From Ascochyta rabiei (taxonomy: Eukaryota; Ascomycota; Dothideomycetes; Pleosporales; Didymellaceae), in assembly GCF_004011695.2 (NCBI RefSeq), contig NC_082410.1, positions 558,001 through 622,000 on the forward strand: 64,000 nucleotides of DNA, in the 5' to 3' direction. Below the pieces are notes generated by a model, which did no database searches, was not told the origin of the DNA, and saw only the letters and a program-made list of their open reading frames with translations. Each line of letters starts with the position of its first letter. Within the stretch, counting starts at the first letter, position 1. Both the position numbers and the translations under genes were made by a program. This document shows, in pieces, positions 20,589-32,612 of this stretch.

Positions 20589-21157
20589 ATGTTCCTTCCA
20601 CGGTCGTTCCCGGCCGGCACTCGGTTCGTGTCAGCCATGGCCCAGTCCATGACTCCGATGGAAGATGCGCTGCGGGCCAAGGGAAGTCACCACCTCGGAC
20701 GCGCACCGGCTACTCCCGAGTCCCCAGCATTCCGTGTATATCAGCGCTGACTGGCGAGCAGATTGGGGACGCACTGAAGCCCGCTGCGCTTGAAATCCAC
20801 AACGATTCCCACCGACACGCACACCACAAAGCCATGCAGGGCGTCACGAGCAGAGAGGTAGGTCCGCTCCACCTTCCATGCACGCCTCACGCTGACAGCA
20901 TCTCCCAGACACACTTCCGGTATGCGATCGATCCATCTTAGCACGCCCATCTGATAGGAGCCTTGCAGCTAACCACCCCCAGTCTAGTCATCACATCCAC
21001 AGCCTTCAAGGGCAAGCCCCAGCTGGCACGTCACCGCATGGTCAACTCCCTCATGAAGGACGAGCTGGCGCAAGAAGGCGGCATCCACGCGCTTCAGCTC
21101 ACCACTCGGACGCCGGAGGAGGACGAGGCACGAAAGCTAAAGGAAGCCACCGCGTAG
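20589..21157 (+). CDS. BolA-like protein, mitochondrial
   Basis: Four exons: 20589-20685, 20745-20857, 20909-20919 (only 11 nt) and 20983-21157, giving 131 residues. The BolA core is clear: 'LEIHNDSHRHAHHKAM', 'SRETHFRLVITSTAFKGKPQLARHRMVNSLMKDEL' (in this frame only after splicing of the micro-exon) and 'IHALQLTTRTPEE'. The first 16 residues ('MFLPRSFPAGTRF') are basic and look like a mitochondrial presequence. An internal Met at 20637 would give a form without it. The first intron has a weaker donor (GTCACC), so that junction is the least certain. BolA proteins (yeast Bol1/Bol3) work with monothiol glutaredoxins in inserting Fe-S clusters into client enzymes such as lipoyl synthase. Divergent from the malonyl-CoA synthetase-like gene. 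Confidence 0.88.
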
Positions 21158-21777
21158 GCTCATGTATGAATACTGAAAGATACCCATGTTTCATCTTGTA
21201 AATCATCGTGCAGATCAACATGCTCAACACTAAACCGCATATCCCCTAACATACCCTTCACGAAACGGAAGAATACCACTTGCTTGATTCGACGTACCGA
21301 GCGCGGCTGGCTCGGACCGCCCAACCGACAGCTTCTGCCAGTTGTCTTATCCACAGGTAAATTGATCCGCAAAACAAATCGTAGACAACTCGTAGTGCTT
21401 CAAAGACGACACTGTCCCAGAGCCACTGCGCCGTGAGGAGACATGAATGCTTGCACATGCACGTCCTGCGCGGCAACTAGATTGCAATCCCACTTGAACG
21501 CTCAATCGGGCAGCCTTGCGTCCCGAAAATGCCGCCCTTGAAGTAAAATGCACAGAGGCAACCTCTGTACACCTTGTCAAGGCTGTGATGCTGGGCATTC
21601 AACGGCGGCTCATCGGGACGTCATACGGAAGCTGGTAAACATGCGCCATCAGCAAAAAGGTGGAACTGGTTCGAGCACCTGAAGGCGAGAGCTGCAGGTA
21701 CACATACTCCCCAACGCCCGCAACCACACACACTCCACTCCTCCATCACATCACCCTGCGCAGTCCAATCACACACA
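21158..21777. other. Intergenic
   Basis: Gap between two genes on the same strand; contains the BolA 3' region and the promoter of the SMP-30 gene. Nothing else recognised. Confidence 0.45.
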
Positions 21778-23071
21778 ATGCCTGAAGTCAAGGTGTACGA
21801 GATCACAAAGGTACGTCCCCAACTGCCTTTTCCCACTTCAGAGTGGAGCGTGGAGGGGTAGCTTCGTTGTACCCCGCTGAGGTCATCGAGTAAGCTGTTG
21901 GTCGAGAAAAGAAGGAACTCCACCTAGAATTGTTTGGCAAAACTCAAACCCAGACACTGACGTACGCACAGCCGTACATCGAGCTGAATTGCTCGCTCGG
22001 TGAGGGGCCATTCTGGGAAGAGGAGTCCAACACAGTCCGCTTCCTCGATGTCGAGAAGCAAGAGCTGCACCGCGTCGATATCAACAAGGGACCCTCGAGC
22101 CACAAGCTCGTCAAGAAGCTGGACATTTCGATAGGGTGAGTTTCTCAATCTTCCGCCTGAGAGACGGTTGCTCAAACGATCGAGTGTGTGAGGTCCGTAG
22201 CTAAGTCTTCCCAGCTGCACGGCAGACATCGAAGGCAACGACAAGGAATTCATCTTCGGCGGCAAGTACGGCTACGGCATTGCGAACAAGGAGACGGGCG
22301 ACTACCGATGGGTCAAGAAGGTGTGGTCCGAGGACGAGATCAAGGCAAAGAAGCATGAGAAGTTCCGCGGCAACGACGGAGCCGTAGACTCGCAGGGTCG
22401 CTTCTGGGCCGGCTTCATGTTCGACCCGCTTGTCGAGGAGATGCGGTCGGATGGTACGTCTTACCCAAAACAAAGACCTCTCTCTCCGTGACAATGCTGA
22501 CGCCAACCCAGGTGCCGTCTTCCGCCTCAACCCAGACATGTCCCTCGACCGGCCCCTCAGCGACATCTGCATCCCCAACGGCACAACGTGGAACAAGACA
22601 GACGACACCATGTTCTTCGCCGACAGCCCGGACAAGATCATCTACCAATTCGACTTCGACCTCAAGACGGGCTCGGTGACCAACAGGCGGCCCTTCTTCA
22701 CCATGCCCAAGGACAACAAGTACGGCGAGAACGCGGTGCCAGACGGCCACTGCATAGACGAGGAGGGCTACATGTGGACTGCCCTGCACGACGGCGGTCG
22801 CGTGTTGAGGATCTCGCCCGAGGGCGAGGTGGTGGCGGAGATCAAGCTTCCCACCAGCCAGATCACCTGCCCTTGCTTCGTGGGCACGCAGCTCTTCATC
22901 ACCAGCTCGGGGGGCGGCGGACCGAGCGGCGACGACGGCAAGCCGGTGGACAAATTCGCGGGGAGCTGTTTCATGGTCGATGTTGGCGTGAGGGGGCTGA
23001 AGCGGTTCAAGTTCAAGGGGGGCGAGAAGGTCGAGGGAGGCAAGGTCGACGGCCAGGTGGTTGCAGAATAG
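21778..23071 (+). CDS. SMP-30/gluconolactonase/LRE-family beta-propeller hydrolase
   Basis: Four exons (21778-21810, 21972-22135, 22215-22453 and 22512-23071) give 331 residues. The start of a six-bladed propeller is shown by 'ELNCSLGEGPFWEEES', whose Glu is a metal ligand in this family. It is followed by 'GKYGYGI', 'GNDGAVDSQGRFWAGFMF' (ligand Asn and the conserved 'D..GR.W.G'), 'CIPNGTTWN', 'MFFADSPDKIIYQFDFD' (catalytic/ligand Asp) and 'VPDGHCIDEEGYMWTALHDGGRV'. Members hydrolyse sugar lactones or related esters, usually in the cytosol using Ca2+ or Zn2+. No signal peptide is visible. The first intron is 161 nt, long for this window, so its boundaries are less certain than the others. Substrate cannot be read from sequence. 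Confidence 0.92.
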
Positions 23072-24334
23072 CATGTTCGTCATCCATGGAGCGAACGAGA
23101 GCTGGAACACGCATGGTATGCGTACAGGGCGTAAGCTACATGCACAACGCGCCTCCTGTCGTCGCTATGCAGAAGCTCGCCGGTAGAAACCACGATTCTC
23201 AACAGACAACCATCCTAGGCGAAGGTCCTCCAATCCATAACAAGGTGAATAAACTGTACACAGCCTCTACATAAGCAGCACCCACGCCCGCCACGCACCA
23301 TCAACACCCCACCCATCACACTACACCATGCAAAAGCTCTACCTGAACACACACCTCATCCACACAACGGCGACCCAACAACGCGGCCCTCAAAAGAAGC
23401 AAGCCAAAGCCCCGAAAAGCACGCACGAAGCTATGCCAAGACAGCAGCACTGCAGTATCCAGGCATGTCAGCAGTGTTCAAGGCGAGTGATGTGAGACGA
23501 GAGGTTGAGCGATCCACAGCCGCCAACGAACCACCCTGTCTCGCGCAGATCTTTTCTGCGTACCACGCAAGCCGGACACGTCGCACGGCTGTTTGTAGGT
23601 AGCCGGAGCTTGTGAATCAAGGGGGGGGGGGGCGCTAGCTGTGCAGCGGCTGGTGAGTGTCGTGGCTGACGCGTCGGCAAAGCCATGCGGTGAAGATCAC
23701 CTTAGCCGCCGCGTAGACAATCACGTAGGTAGGTAACCCATGTGCGGAGCGAGCCTCCAGTGGCAAATCCACCCGTGGATGGCCTGCCCGACGGAACCTG
23801 ATTTGCACAAGGGCGCTCGGATCGGTCCGGACGGTGCAGCTCCGAGAGAGATTGTCCAGAGCCGGGTTCAGAGCACAGATGGACATGGTGAGTGCATGCA
23901 TGCGTTTGTGCTCTGTGCCGAGAGGAGCGAGGGGGTGGACGTCGCGCGGTGAGCAAGAGGAGGAGTGCACGGAGAAACGACAATGGATGGCGAGAAGCGG
24001 GTCAGAGAACTTGTTGGATGTTTGGTAAAACGCCGTCTAGAGATGCTTCGGTGCAACAAAAGCCCGCAAAGCCTCGCAATGCCGCCAGAAACGCCGGATC
24101 TCGCTCTTGCGTGCTCGCTAAAAGAAAAAGAAGAAGAAAAGGCCATTACAGGGTATTATCCACATGGAATTAGACATAGACTCGGTCGCTTGTACGTGGC
24201 TAAAATGCTCAGAGGTGGAGAAGTAAAAGGTCGTAGGTATGCTTGCGTGTCGATCGGAAGAAGTCATTCGCTCATGTGCTCGCTCGCTGAAGTGGCCAAG
24301 GCCGGGATGTCGAGAGTCGTCGTTTGGTCGTTGC
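23072..24334. other. Intergenic, convergent 3' ends, with a 12-nt G run
   Basis: Between the convergent SMP-30 and GT34 genes. Contains a run of 12 G at 23621-23632. Open frames are short and carry no motif. Confidence 0.45.
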
Positions 24335-25569
24335 TCAAAGATTGCCCGTCACGGGCCTCCAGACGTCTTTGTGGCCCTTTTTGCCCCAGAACTCCTCGAA
24401 CCATTCCTGGCACTTGCCGCTGACCCAGCAGCCGGCAAAGTGTACCAGCAGGTCGCCGTCACGGTACCCCATGTTGTCGCCGCCTTGTACATAGGCGTTG
24501 AATTTGCGTTGAGGGTAGATGCCTACGTGGTCGCGCACGAGTTGGTGCTCGAGCATGAGGTGCTTGATCGCGTCCTGCTCTGCGCCGACGTGGTCTTTGC
24601 CCATGAGCATGGTGTAGTCGGTCATCATCTCGAGAGTCCAGCGAGTGAAGGCGGAGCGGCGGAAGAAGGTGCTGCCGGTGTTGACGCTTTGGTGATCCTG
24701 GGTGATCAGAATGTCAATGTCGTCGACGCGGAAGTTCTTGGGGGTGTTGATGTTGGTGGGGTTCGTCTTGAGCTGACCGTCGAGGATGGGTGTGTCGCGC
24801 ATCAGGCCGCGCTTAATGGCCTCGGGGCCGACTACTTCTTTCACAAGGTCGTAGTCTGGCTCCATCATGATGATGTCGGTATCGATGAGCCAGACCCACT
24901 CGGCGGTTGGGTAGAGAAAGAAGGCTTCGGCGACAGCGGGGATCTTGGACCAAGTCTATGGTCACATGTCAGCAAACATGGTAAACAGGCTAGCTTTGAG
25001 CGTTAGACTCGTGCGACGTACCCTGTGCGCCTCGCCGATGTCGTAGCGGCTGGTGTTCAGCCAGAGGTTGGTGTAGCCGTGCCGCGCGCAGTACTTTTCA
25101 CGGTCGTCCAGCACTCGCTCCAGGACGTTGGGAATTGCGCTGTTGTGGCCTCCGCCGTCGCTCGCAGTCAAGACAACAATGTCGCGGTTGCGAGGATTCC
25201 GGGCGTAACCTTTCCAGCCAGCATAGTCGGGCACCTTCCAGTTCCACTCGGGCTGGGCCTTGAAGTAGCCAGGCTGGGCCTTGTCGTTTTGTGTTGTGGC
25301 AGGCAATATCGCCTCCCCGGGCGCATAGTTGCGGTAGTAGTCGACCGGCACATCGCCGAAGAATCTGAAGACGACTATCAACACGGTGATGATGGAGATG
25401 GCCGCAATTATGGGCCTGGAGAGCGTTGGTTAGCACAGGGTCAGGGAGGCTGGTGGTGGAACCGGCCGGCGGGCCATGACGGCAAAGCGGATGCTTACCT
25501 TCTCGGAGCACTGGATAGGGCGTTCATCTTGGGGTCGCCCGCGAGGATGTTCGGTAGGGATCGCAACAT
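24335..25569 (-). CDS. GT34 family glycosyltransferase (Gma12/Mnn10 type), Golgi type II membrane protein
   Basis: Three exons (25499-25569, 25022-25415 and 24335-24955) give 361 residues; introns are 83 and 66 nt. A short cytosolic tail precedes one helix, 'PIIAAISIITVLIVVFRFF' (about residues 25-43), giving type II topology. The lumenal domain starts 'DIVVLTASDGGGHN', runs through 'YCARHGYTNLW', 'TWSKIPAV' and the nucleotide-sugar/Mn2+ binding 'LIDTDIIMMEPD'. It ends with 'HQSVNTGSTFFRRS', 'EQDAIKHL' and 'LLVHFAGC', all GT34 landmarks. The family contains alpha-1,2-galactosyltransferases and the Mnn10/Mnn11 alpha-1,6-mannosyltransferases that extend N-glycan outer chains. Which donor is used cannot be decided here. 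Convergent with SMP-30. Confidence 0.92.
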
Positions 25570-27692
25570 CTGGGAGAGGCGACGGGGCGGCGGTTATGAA
25601 GGCGAGGAACCGCAGGAGCTGTGGGGGGACATGAGCAAGGAAACGACGAGAAATGCGCGCACTCGTTCCGGCAGCGTATCTACCAGCTGAGATGAACGGC
25701 GCTGCGCGGCGGGCTCGCGCAGGGCTGAGCCATGCAGTTTTGGGCCATTACACCGACTTCGCCGCAGGTTATAAAAGCTTGGTTGGGACGTGACTGAGCA
25801 GGCACCGGGCTCTGGTTGGAGGAAAGGTCTTCGATACCGCGAACGCCCTCGGCTGCCAAGAATAGCCCGAATACGGATAAACAGCAAACACGGTGTGGCG
25901 GCCCACCCCACTCTCTTACCTTGGTTGCACCACGAGTCCAAGACGGCGCGAGGGCTAGGTACTTCCAAGTCAGCCAGCAATCACGGCTCTCAACATCTCT
26001 CACGCTGATTTCTGTCGTCTCTTCGCCTCAACCACAGCGCCAACGCTGCCGCCACCTGCCGCCACCTGCCGCGTTCCAAGACCACCAACACTAGGCGCCT
26101 ACGCTGCCAAAATTACGACCCGCATCGTTGTGGCTCTGGCCACTTGGCGCTATCGTCCTCCCTTTGGTGCTGCATTCAGCCACCTGCTGCTGTGTAAGCC
26201 TTACACTGTTAGCGTCGTGTCATCTCAGATTCCTTTCAAGGCTCCGCCCCTCGCAAGCAGCACCCACAATCTTCGGGTCCGCGCACTGTTGAGTTGACCT
26301 GAGTGGCCGCAACCGAGAATAGAACCTCTGGAATGCACGCCAACTACCTGGTCACTGGGGACAAGAACACGCTGCCTGGTTGATGCGCAAAGCTTGACAA
26401 TGCTTGTTCTGCGAGGGCAGCACCCTGGCACTGGCAACATCACGAAGCGTGCAGCAAAGGCATGATCGTGTTAACAAAGTAGGATGCACTGGTGTGCAGA
26501 TAATCCCCCCTTTGCTCGCTGTCACGACGTGCGCTCTTTAGCCAACAAGCAAAGAATTCCTTCGACTCTGCGAAAACCAAGAGCTATTGTGTGAAAGTAG
26601 ATGTAAGGTTGGGTTGCCAATGGGGGCTCGCCCGCAGATGATTCGAGCAGCCTGTGCAACACCTCGAGTTTGTGTGCCCATTGCTGACCGTTGACTCTTC
26701 AACATCGACCCGAGCGCAAAAATCTTCGCCCCATGATACCCGACCTTGCTTTAATCACTTCCAGTGAACAAGCTGTACAACAATCATGGACACAGTGAGT
26801 GACTGCTTATAGCAACACGTTGGAGTACCGATGTATGCCAAGACATGGATTTCATGACGGAAACACACCTGTCTTGTATGGAGATTATTGATAACACGGG
26901 TATCACGAGATTGCAAGGCGGCACCAACATCGCTAAGCGAAAGTACAGCAGCGCTAGGAATCCAATAGGGGCAGTATAGCCAATCACAGCTGATGCCAAG
27001 GTACTGTTTTGTTGTGCGATAAATTCTACCCCTAAGCAATGTCGCCATAAGCAGTACTCCACTGCAGGCTGTCTTGCTGGACGGTAAACCAGGAACATCC
27101 GCTTTTTCCTGTCTTGGTCTTCTTTCATTTCCCCACATACCGGACCGCTACCCGATTTATTCCTATGAGTAGGGATACAAACTTGTGCATTGTGAGCCAA
27201 CAAGACCATGTGTACTAAACACAAGGCATTTCCTATGGTCAGCTAACTAGGTCGGCGTTTTTGAGCATATTTGGGTACCACCTCCCTGCTAGTGCTAGAT
27301 ACACCAGCCATGAAAGTCGCCTGAGAATATTATCGGACAGGATGCGAAGGTATGCATTCAATAGCGACCGTGCCACGCCTGTGCAGTGGTATTAGAACGC
27401 TGCATCTTTTTGTGGGGCACCTCCGTTTTGGTGACCCGTCAAAAACGTGTTATTCGTGCGGAGGAATCGACGGGAGGAGCGTGTCCTCCGGCAGGAAATG
27501 TTTCCAGCGGTGCGAACGAGCCGGTATTGACCTGCGCCGTCAGCTTCCTAAGTCAAGACATAGTCCTTCTGTTCAAACACAAAAGTGTTCCTGCAAGAAA
27601 CCGTTCAGATAAGGCTCCGCTACTTGCTTCCTCCTGCTATGCAGTTCTTCATGGGTACCATTACCGTCCACAAACCGACGACTGGAGGCATC
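25570..27692. other. Intergenic, 2.1 kb
   Basis: Includes the promoter of the GT34 gene and the region upstream of the decayed receptor gene. A minus-strand frame near 26784-27224 has a hydrophobic patch but no recognisable family or splice structure. Confidence 0.4.
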
Positions 27693-29130
27693 ATGACAAC
27701 TTGTTTGGAATACATGGTGGCTCCGCGCCCGGGCCACAATCAACACGTGATAGATCCTCCCAACCTGCACCCAGGGCTCATAGCTGTCAGTGTATCAACG
27801 ACAGTGCTTGCCACTGTGGAGGTAGCTTTGCGTCTCTTCACGCGAGTGCACGTCACCAAAAACGGCATCCAGCTCAACGACTGCAAAATTTCCCCCGGAA
27901 TTCGTCTTCAATAAGTGTCCACAGCTGATACCTTCATTGTAGACATGGTGATGTGTGCGTTACTGTGCAGCTTCATTCTGTTGGGAGTCAAGTTCCTACG
28001 TACGTAAGCTCAGCGCCAGGAAATAACGTGATGTTGAGAAGACCGCAGACATGGGCGCTGGACTTGGCTACCATTTTTGAGACGTGAGAGTTGAAAATTT
28101 CATGTTCTCCATCCAAAAGGTATGTATCAAATGATCGACTTTGCCATTACTTGACTGAATCATTTGCACAGTGGACACTTGCGGGTGCCATCTTGTATGC
28201 GACCAGTCTTGCTTTCACAAAGGTTTCGATTCTTTTTCTCTACCTTCGCCTAAAGCCGCACAGATGGTTTCGTTCACTCGTGCAAACACTCGTCACTGTT
28301 GTGGTCGCCTATGCAACGGGCTACATCATAGTCAGTATATTTGGATGCAAGCCAATCGCTGCAAGCTGAGGCTTATGTCTGGAGCCACTTTCCTGGACCG
28401 CTATACGAAATACATGGCTCTCTCAGTCCTGAACATTATCGTCGATCTACTAGTCCTGATTCTGCCGATTCTTGTGGTGCTGCCACTTCGCATGCCTCTG
28501 CAAAGAAGATTTCGGTCTGCATGGTGCTTGCTACGGGCAGCTTGTAAGTTCGACTTAGTCGGAGCCTTCACCAGTGTTGACCATTCAGCGTTTGCGCAAT
28601 CGCTATCCGGCGTACAACTCTTCTGGCACCCCTGATGGCTTCGACGGATTATACTTGGGATGCGGCTCACCAGTTCAAATGGTGTTTCACTGAAGTCAAC
28701 TTAGCAATAGCGTATGCGTCCGCTCCCGCAATGAAAGCGTTCTTCACGCACTCCTTCTGGCCTGCCATATCCTCCTCTCCACTACGACTACTAAGACGAG
28801 CAGCCTGCCAAGAACATCGAGTCAACTATAGTTTCAATGAGAACACGAGAACAAGCTCTTTTGGCGAGGACTCCAACTACCAAGACCGGTACGACGACGC
28901 TCTTGAGGAGGGCCCTATTGACGACGAGACCAGACTCTGGAGAAGTATCATGGGTGAGTGTTGTGCTCACCACCACAATCACAGCAGGTGAAGGGCTTGT
29001 CCCATCCACCAATGTATACGGAAAGATACAATCCTTCTTCGATAGCAGGTTGAGATACCATTCCTCGAGGCACTTACGTGTTAGATCAGAGACTACTGTC
29101 ATTTACAAATCATTCCAGAAGCCGGCATGA
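27693..29130 (+). pseudogene. Decayed Pth11-type / fungal rhodopsin-domain membrane receptor
   Basis: Pieces of one seven-helix fungal rhodopsin-domain protein occur in order: 'LIAVSVSTTVLATVEVALRLFTRVHVTK', 'DTFIVDMVMCALLCSFILLGV', 'DMGAGLGYHF*DVRVENFMFS', 'WTLAGAILYATSLAFTKVSILFLYLRL', 'GYIIVSIFGCKPIAAS*GL', 'YMALSVLNIIVDLLVLILPILVVLPL', 'KKISVCMVLATGS' and 'TWDAAHQFKWCFTEVNLAI'. The copy is broken in at least three ways. TGA codons at 28078-28080 and 28367-28369 both stand where the family normally has Trp. A one-base frameshift lies near 28500-28515. The first intron also lacks a GT donor. Several other introns keep good signals (for example GTATGT at 28121). Intact relatives are plasma-membrane receptors linked to surface sensing. 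The 3' end (28992-29130) is approximate. Confidence 0.8.
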
Positions 29131-30112
29131 TGGGTACATACCAAAACGTACGTATGGAGATTCAACAAAGTCTGAGATCTGTTGCCACTTGGTCGCAGTG
29201 ACCTTCTAGTAGTAAGATGCCGGACAGCTGAACTATGAGCACGTGGATGTACGCATACGTGCGTTTATTGTCCCCAAGGGATTTAACACTCGCAAGGTCA
29301 AGAGAAACGGCATCTTATCGCTGGTTTTCTGCGTCATTCAGGACCTTTTAGCCATCTCCCCGGACTGACGGCTGCTTTCAGAATGCACAATCCCACACAA
29401 TTGAACTCGATGTCCACCAGCGAGAGATCATTGGCAGATAACGTGCAGGAATGACTTGATGTCCTCAGTTTGGCCCCGGCAGTTAGGAAACTGTGATAGA
29501 GCTCCCCCTTTCTATCACAACCCCTGTTCCACAAGGACGTCGGGCATCATTCGGCGTCAGTACAATGTAGGGAAATGACGTGTGCATAAACCTTCCGCTC
29601 GAACAGTTTGCTCAGAGCATTCAGCATAGAGTCCATCTACCCGGTCCCGGGGGACACCCGCTTACCAATTCGCTCGTTTCCCGAGCCTGTGTTACGGCTG
29701 AAGGTTAATCCGATTGAACTATAGCCTCTCCAGTCATGGTACATAGAGCCCTATACAAGCCTATCCGCATTCCAGGGTTCACAACCCCACATATCTCACT
29801 GTAATCACGCCGATCTTTGCCTCAAGTGACTGCATTTTCAACCGTTGCCAGGGCATGTTATCACATCCATCAACTAGGCAGGATCCAACAGTGTCGAATG
29901 CAAGATACCGACTCCTTCCCTCCCTCCCTCCCGACGCATCTCAGATGACATAGCGACATGACATTGTCAACGGACCCTGAGCCAGCGGTTGTTGTCTTGT
30001 ACACATGCTGTCCTGAGAAGACGAGCGGCATGTATATGTACAGGGAAGACACTTTCCGGAATGCGGGCTGTATCCTCCATCCCAACACGACGTTCGTCAT
30101 ATCGCCTGCACG
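29131..30112. other. Intergenic
   Basis: About 1 kb between the decayed receptor gene and the MFS gene; probably holds the MFS promoter. No repeat or RNA gene recognised. Confidence 0.45.
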
Positions 30113-31649
30113 ATGTCTGAAAAGTTGCACCGCAGCGTCGAGCGCCGCGCCTCACACAGCACGGCTGATTCCGAAGCATGCGTCATCAAAGAACGCGAGG
30201 GTGGGCGTGCTGCATGGATGACTGTGGCGGGCTCCATCCTGGTCTACTATGCTTCTGTTGGTGTCCTGAACAGTTTCGGCTTCTTCAACAACTTCTACAG
30301 CCACGATTTTCTTCGAAATACACCGACTTCGACAATTGCATTCATTGGTACGCTGCAAATAGCATTGGTAAACTTGTTGGCAGCCATCTCAGGAGCACTA
30401 TGTGACCAATATGGAGTTAGGGTTGGTGCGGTTCTTCCGATACCCACGAGCCATCGCTGACAATCTACAGTATCTGTATCTTGGAGCAGGCAGCGGTACA
30501 GCTGCTGGCTTGGTTGCTCTCTCCTTTGCGCAGCCTGGTCGATTTTGGCAGGTCTTCTTAGTTCACGGTCTGCTCGTGGGCTTTGCTACTGCCTTTGGCG
30601 CTCAGCCTGCCATTACCGTTGTTGGTCAGCACTTCAAGGAGCGAAGAGCGCTTGCTATGGGCCTCGCCGCCACTGGGTCTGCATTAGGCGGTATCGGGTT
30701 TCCTCTCATGTTTGAACGCCTGTTGCCGACCCTCGGGTTTCAGTGGATGCTGCGCGTAGCAGCGCTCAAGGTTGTGTAAGTAGCTAAGTGTGATCTTTGA
30801 AATGTCACTAATATTTCCAGGATTCTATATTGCATCGCTTTGTGTATCACGACCAGCAAGCCGAGAATAAAGGACCAGTCAAGAAGTTTCGGCTCATTAA
30901 TCGACTTCCGAGGCTTTCTCGACCTACGCTACGCCGTTCTCTGTGTCGGTGGCTTCTTTGCCCAGTTAGGCCAGTGGATTCCTTCGTACTACATCAGTAT
31001 GTTCTACATTTTAATACAGAAGTACCCTCAAAACTTACAAGCCACAGAAATGTACACGAATGCAGCATATCCAGGCAACAGTGTCAGTCACTATTTCCTG
31101 CCTATGATGAACGGTTGCAGTATCACGGGAGCCATACTGTAAGCCGATTTACCAGTCTCATAAGATTTCACGACTGACGAGCTACAGTGGAGGCCTTCTA
31201 GGTGACCGTATCGGCCGTCTCAATCTTCTCTGGCCTATGGTCGTTTATTCAGGGTGTCTCTGCTTCTTCGTATGGCTCCTCATTGACTCGGTCGCTGCCG
31301 TCGTCCTCTTTGCGTGCCTCTACGGCTTTGGTACTGGTAATTTCATCGCACTCTTGCCATCTGTCATTGGACAAATCACTCCAGATGAGAACCTGGGAGC
31401 GCGACTCGGTGCATTCTACAGCATCGTTTCCATTGCTAGTTTGGTTGGAACCCCGATTGGCAGCGCGCTCATTACAGATAACAATAGCAGGGAGGGCTAC
31501 TTCTGGTTGATTGTTTTTGCCGTAAGTCTAAAAACGAAGAATCTACATCTGTGTCTAACGAGCAACAGGGTACTGCAATTCTCACTGGATCCATGTTCAT
31601 CCTCGCCAGTCGCCTATTGCATGACAAGAATCTGCGAAACAAGTGGTAG
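30113..31649 (+). CDS. MFS transporter, monocarboxylate-transporter-like
   Basis: Six exons (30113-30421, 30471-30775, 30821-30996, 31048-31138, 31188-31521 and 31569-31649) give 431 residues. All five introns are 45-51 nt with GT-AG ends and every junction keeps frame. The cytosolic N-terminus leads into 'AAWMTVAGSILVYYASVGVLNSFGFF', the first helix typical of fungal MCH/MCT proteins. Then come 'GTLQIALVNLLAAISGALCDQYGVR', 'GLLVGFATAFGAQPAITVVGQHFKERRALAMGLAATGSALGGIGFPLMFERL', 'GGLLGDRIGRLN' (the second inter-helix signature) and 'GARLGAFYSIVSIASLVGTPIGSALI'. About 12 helices fit. Substrate is unknown; relatives include riboflavin, carboxylate and metabolite exporters. Unlike the neighbouring receptor gene it shows no damage. 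Confidence 0.9.
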
Positions 31650-32210
31650 ACAAACAACTCATTTCGCTTTCGGATACATACACGACCAACAAACGGCTTT
31701 CTGTATGCCTGAGTCTGGCTCTGAAAATACTTCGCGACTCGTAGATATCAAGAGTCGTACAGAGCTGTATTTAACGACGGCATGGTGCTCACATACTCCA
31801 GCATGTACATCTCCCTACATACTATCTGTCTGTTCATTGGATCCATTCATGTCGCAACCAAAAAGGAGTATATGCACGCACATCCACTTGCCTTCTTAGC
31901 CACGTTATATAGGCCAATTTTCTGCCGCGGCAATTCGTTAAATACAAATCTGGAGTGGAGCCTCTTGTCCTGAAATCTCAACTGTCGCTTTCTCCCCCCC
32001 TTCTTAGACCATAATACATACGATCTTGCGGAACCTCTCTGTGCTGGGACTCTGTGGAATCTGTGCCAAGCCCAAGACCTTCAGTGAGCTGAGTGGGCTA
32101 CACAATGGGCCTTGTGAGCACGCAACTAGCAGTCCGAGCGAGAATTTCCGCAGAGTCACTTAAAATTACGCTTTTGATGTGTAGAGGCCTATTTATTAAC
32201 ATAGACCATG
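31650..32210. other. Intergenic
   Basis: Between the MFS gene and the dispersed repeat. Nothing recognised. Confidence 0.45.
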
Positions 32211-32366
32211 AACTTATTAACACAAACTATAGACGCGGACAGGTGAATACTTAGCTGGTTTTTTGGTGGTTGTCACGTTTTGCCCTGCATGCTGTCACCT
32301 AATCTGTCACTTTCACTGTCAACTAGCTATAGCTGGCCAGTCAGAACCTTTGGTTTGTCTATGACG
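32211..32366 (+). repeat. Dispersed repeat, copy A
   Basis: This stretch is closely similar to the reverse complement of 46981-47132. Long blocks agree, for example the 18 bases at 32318-32335 and the block around 32291-32314 (GCATGCTGTCACCTAATCTG). Differences are mostly transitions and small indels. The element is non-coding; it could be a MITE, SINE-like copy or fragment of a longer element. It lies about 250 bp beyond the stop codon of the neighbouring minus-strand gene. Confidence 0.7.
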
Positions 32367-32612
32367 TATTTACAATTGTAGTTGTCTAAACTTGCAGGGG
32401 GTACGTATATATCGCCGTGCATTATAATATGTTCTTTTGGCGCGGAAACCAACTGCGTAGACCATAGCTTTGCTGCAGTCTTCACTTGTTGGTACCGCTT
32501 ATCTATGACTGATTGCGATGGAGATCACGACTCGAAAACTCAAAGAACATGTCGCTTTGCGCTCACTGGCGGTGCCCTACCCCGCGTTATCTTTCAGGCC
32601 AGCCTCTCAGAT

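Noticed and set aside
26784..27224. Minus-strand frame with a hydrophobic patch, considered as a permease fragment
   Set aside because: The hydrophobic stretch does not match any permease motif I know, and no flanking exons can be joined.
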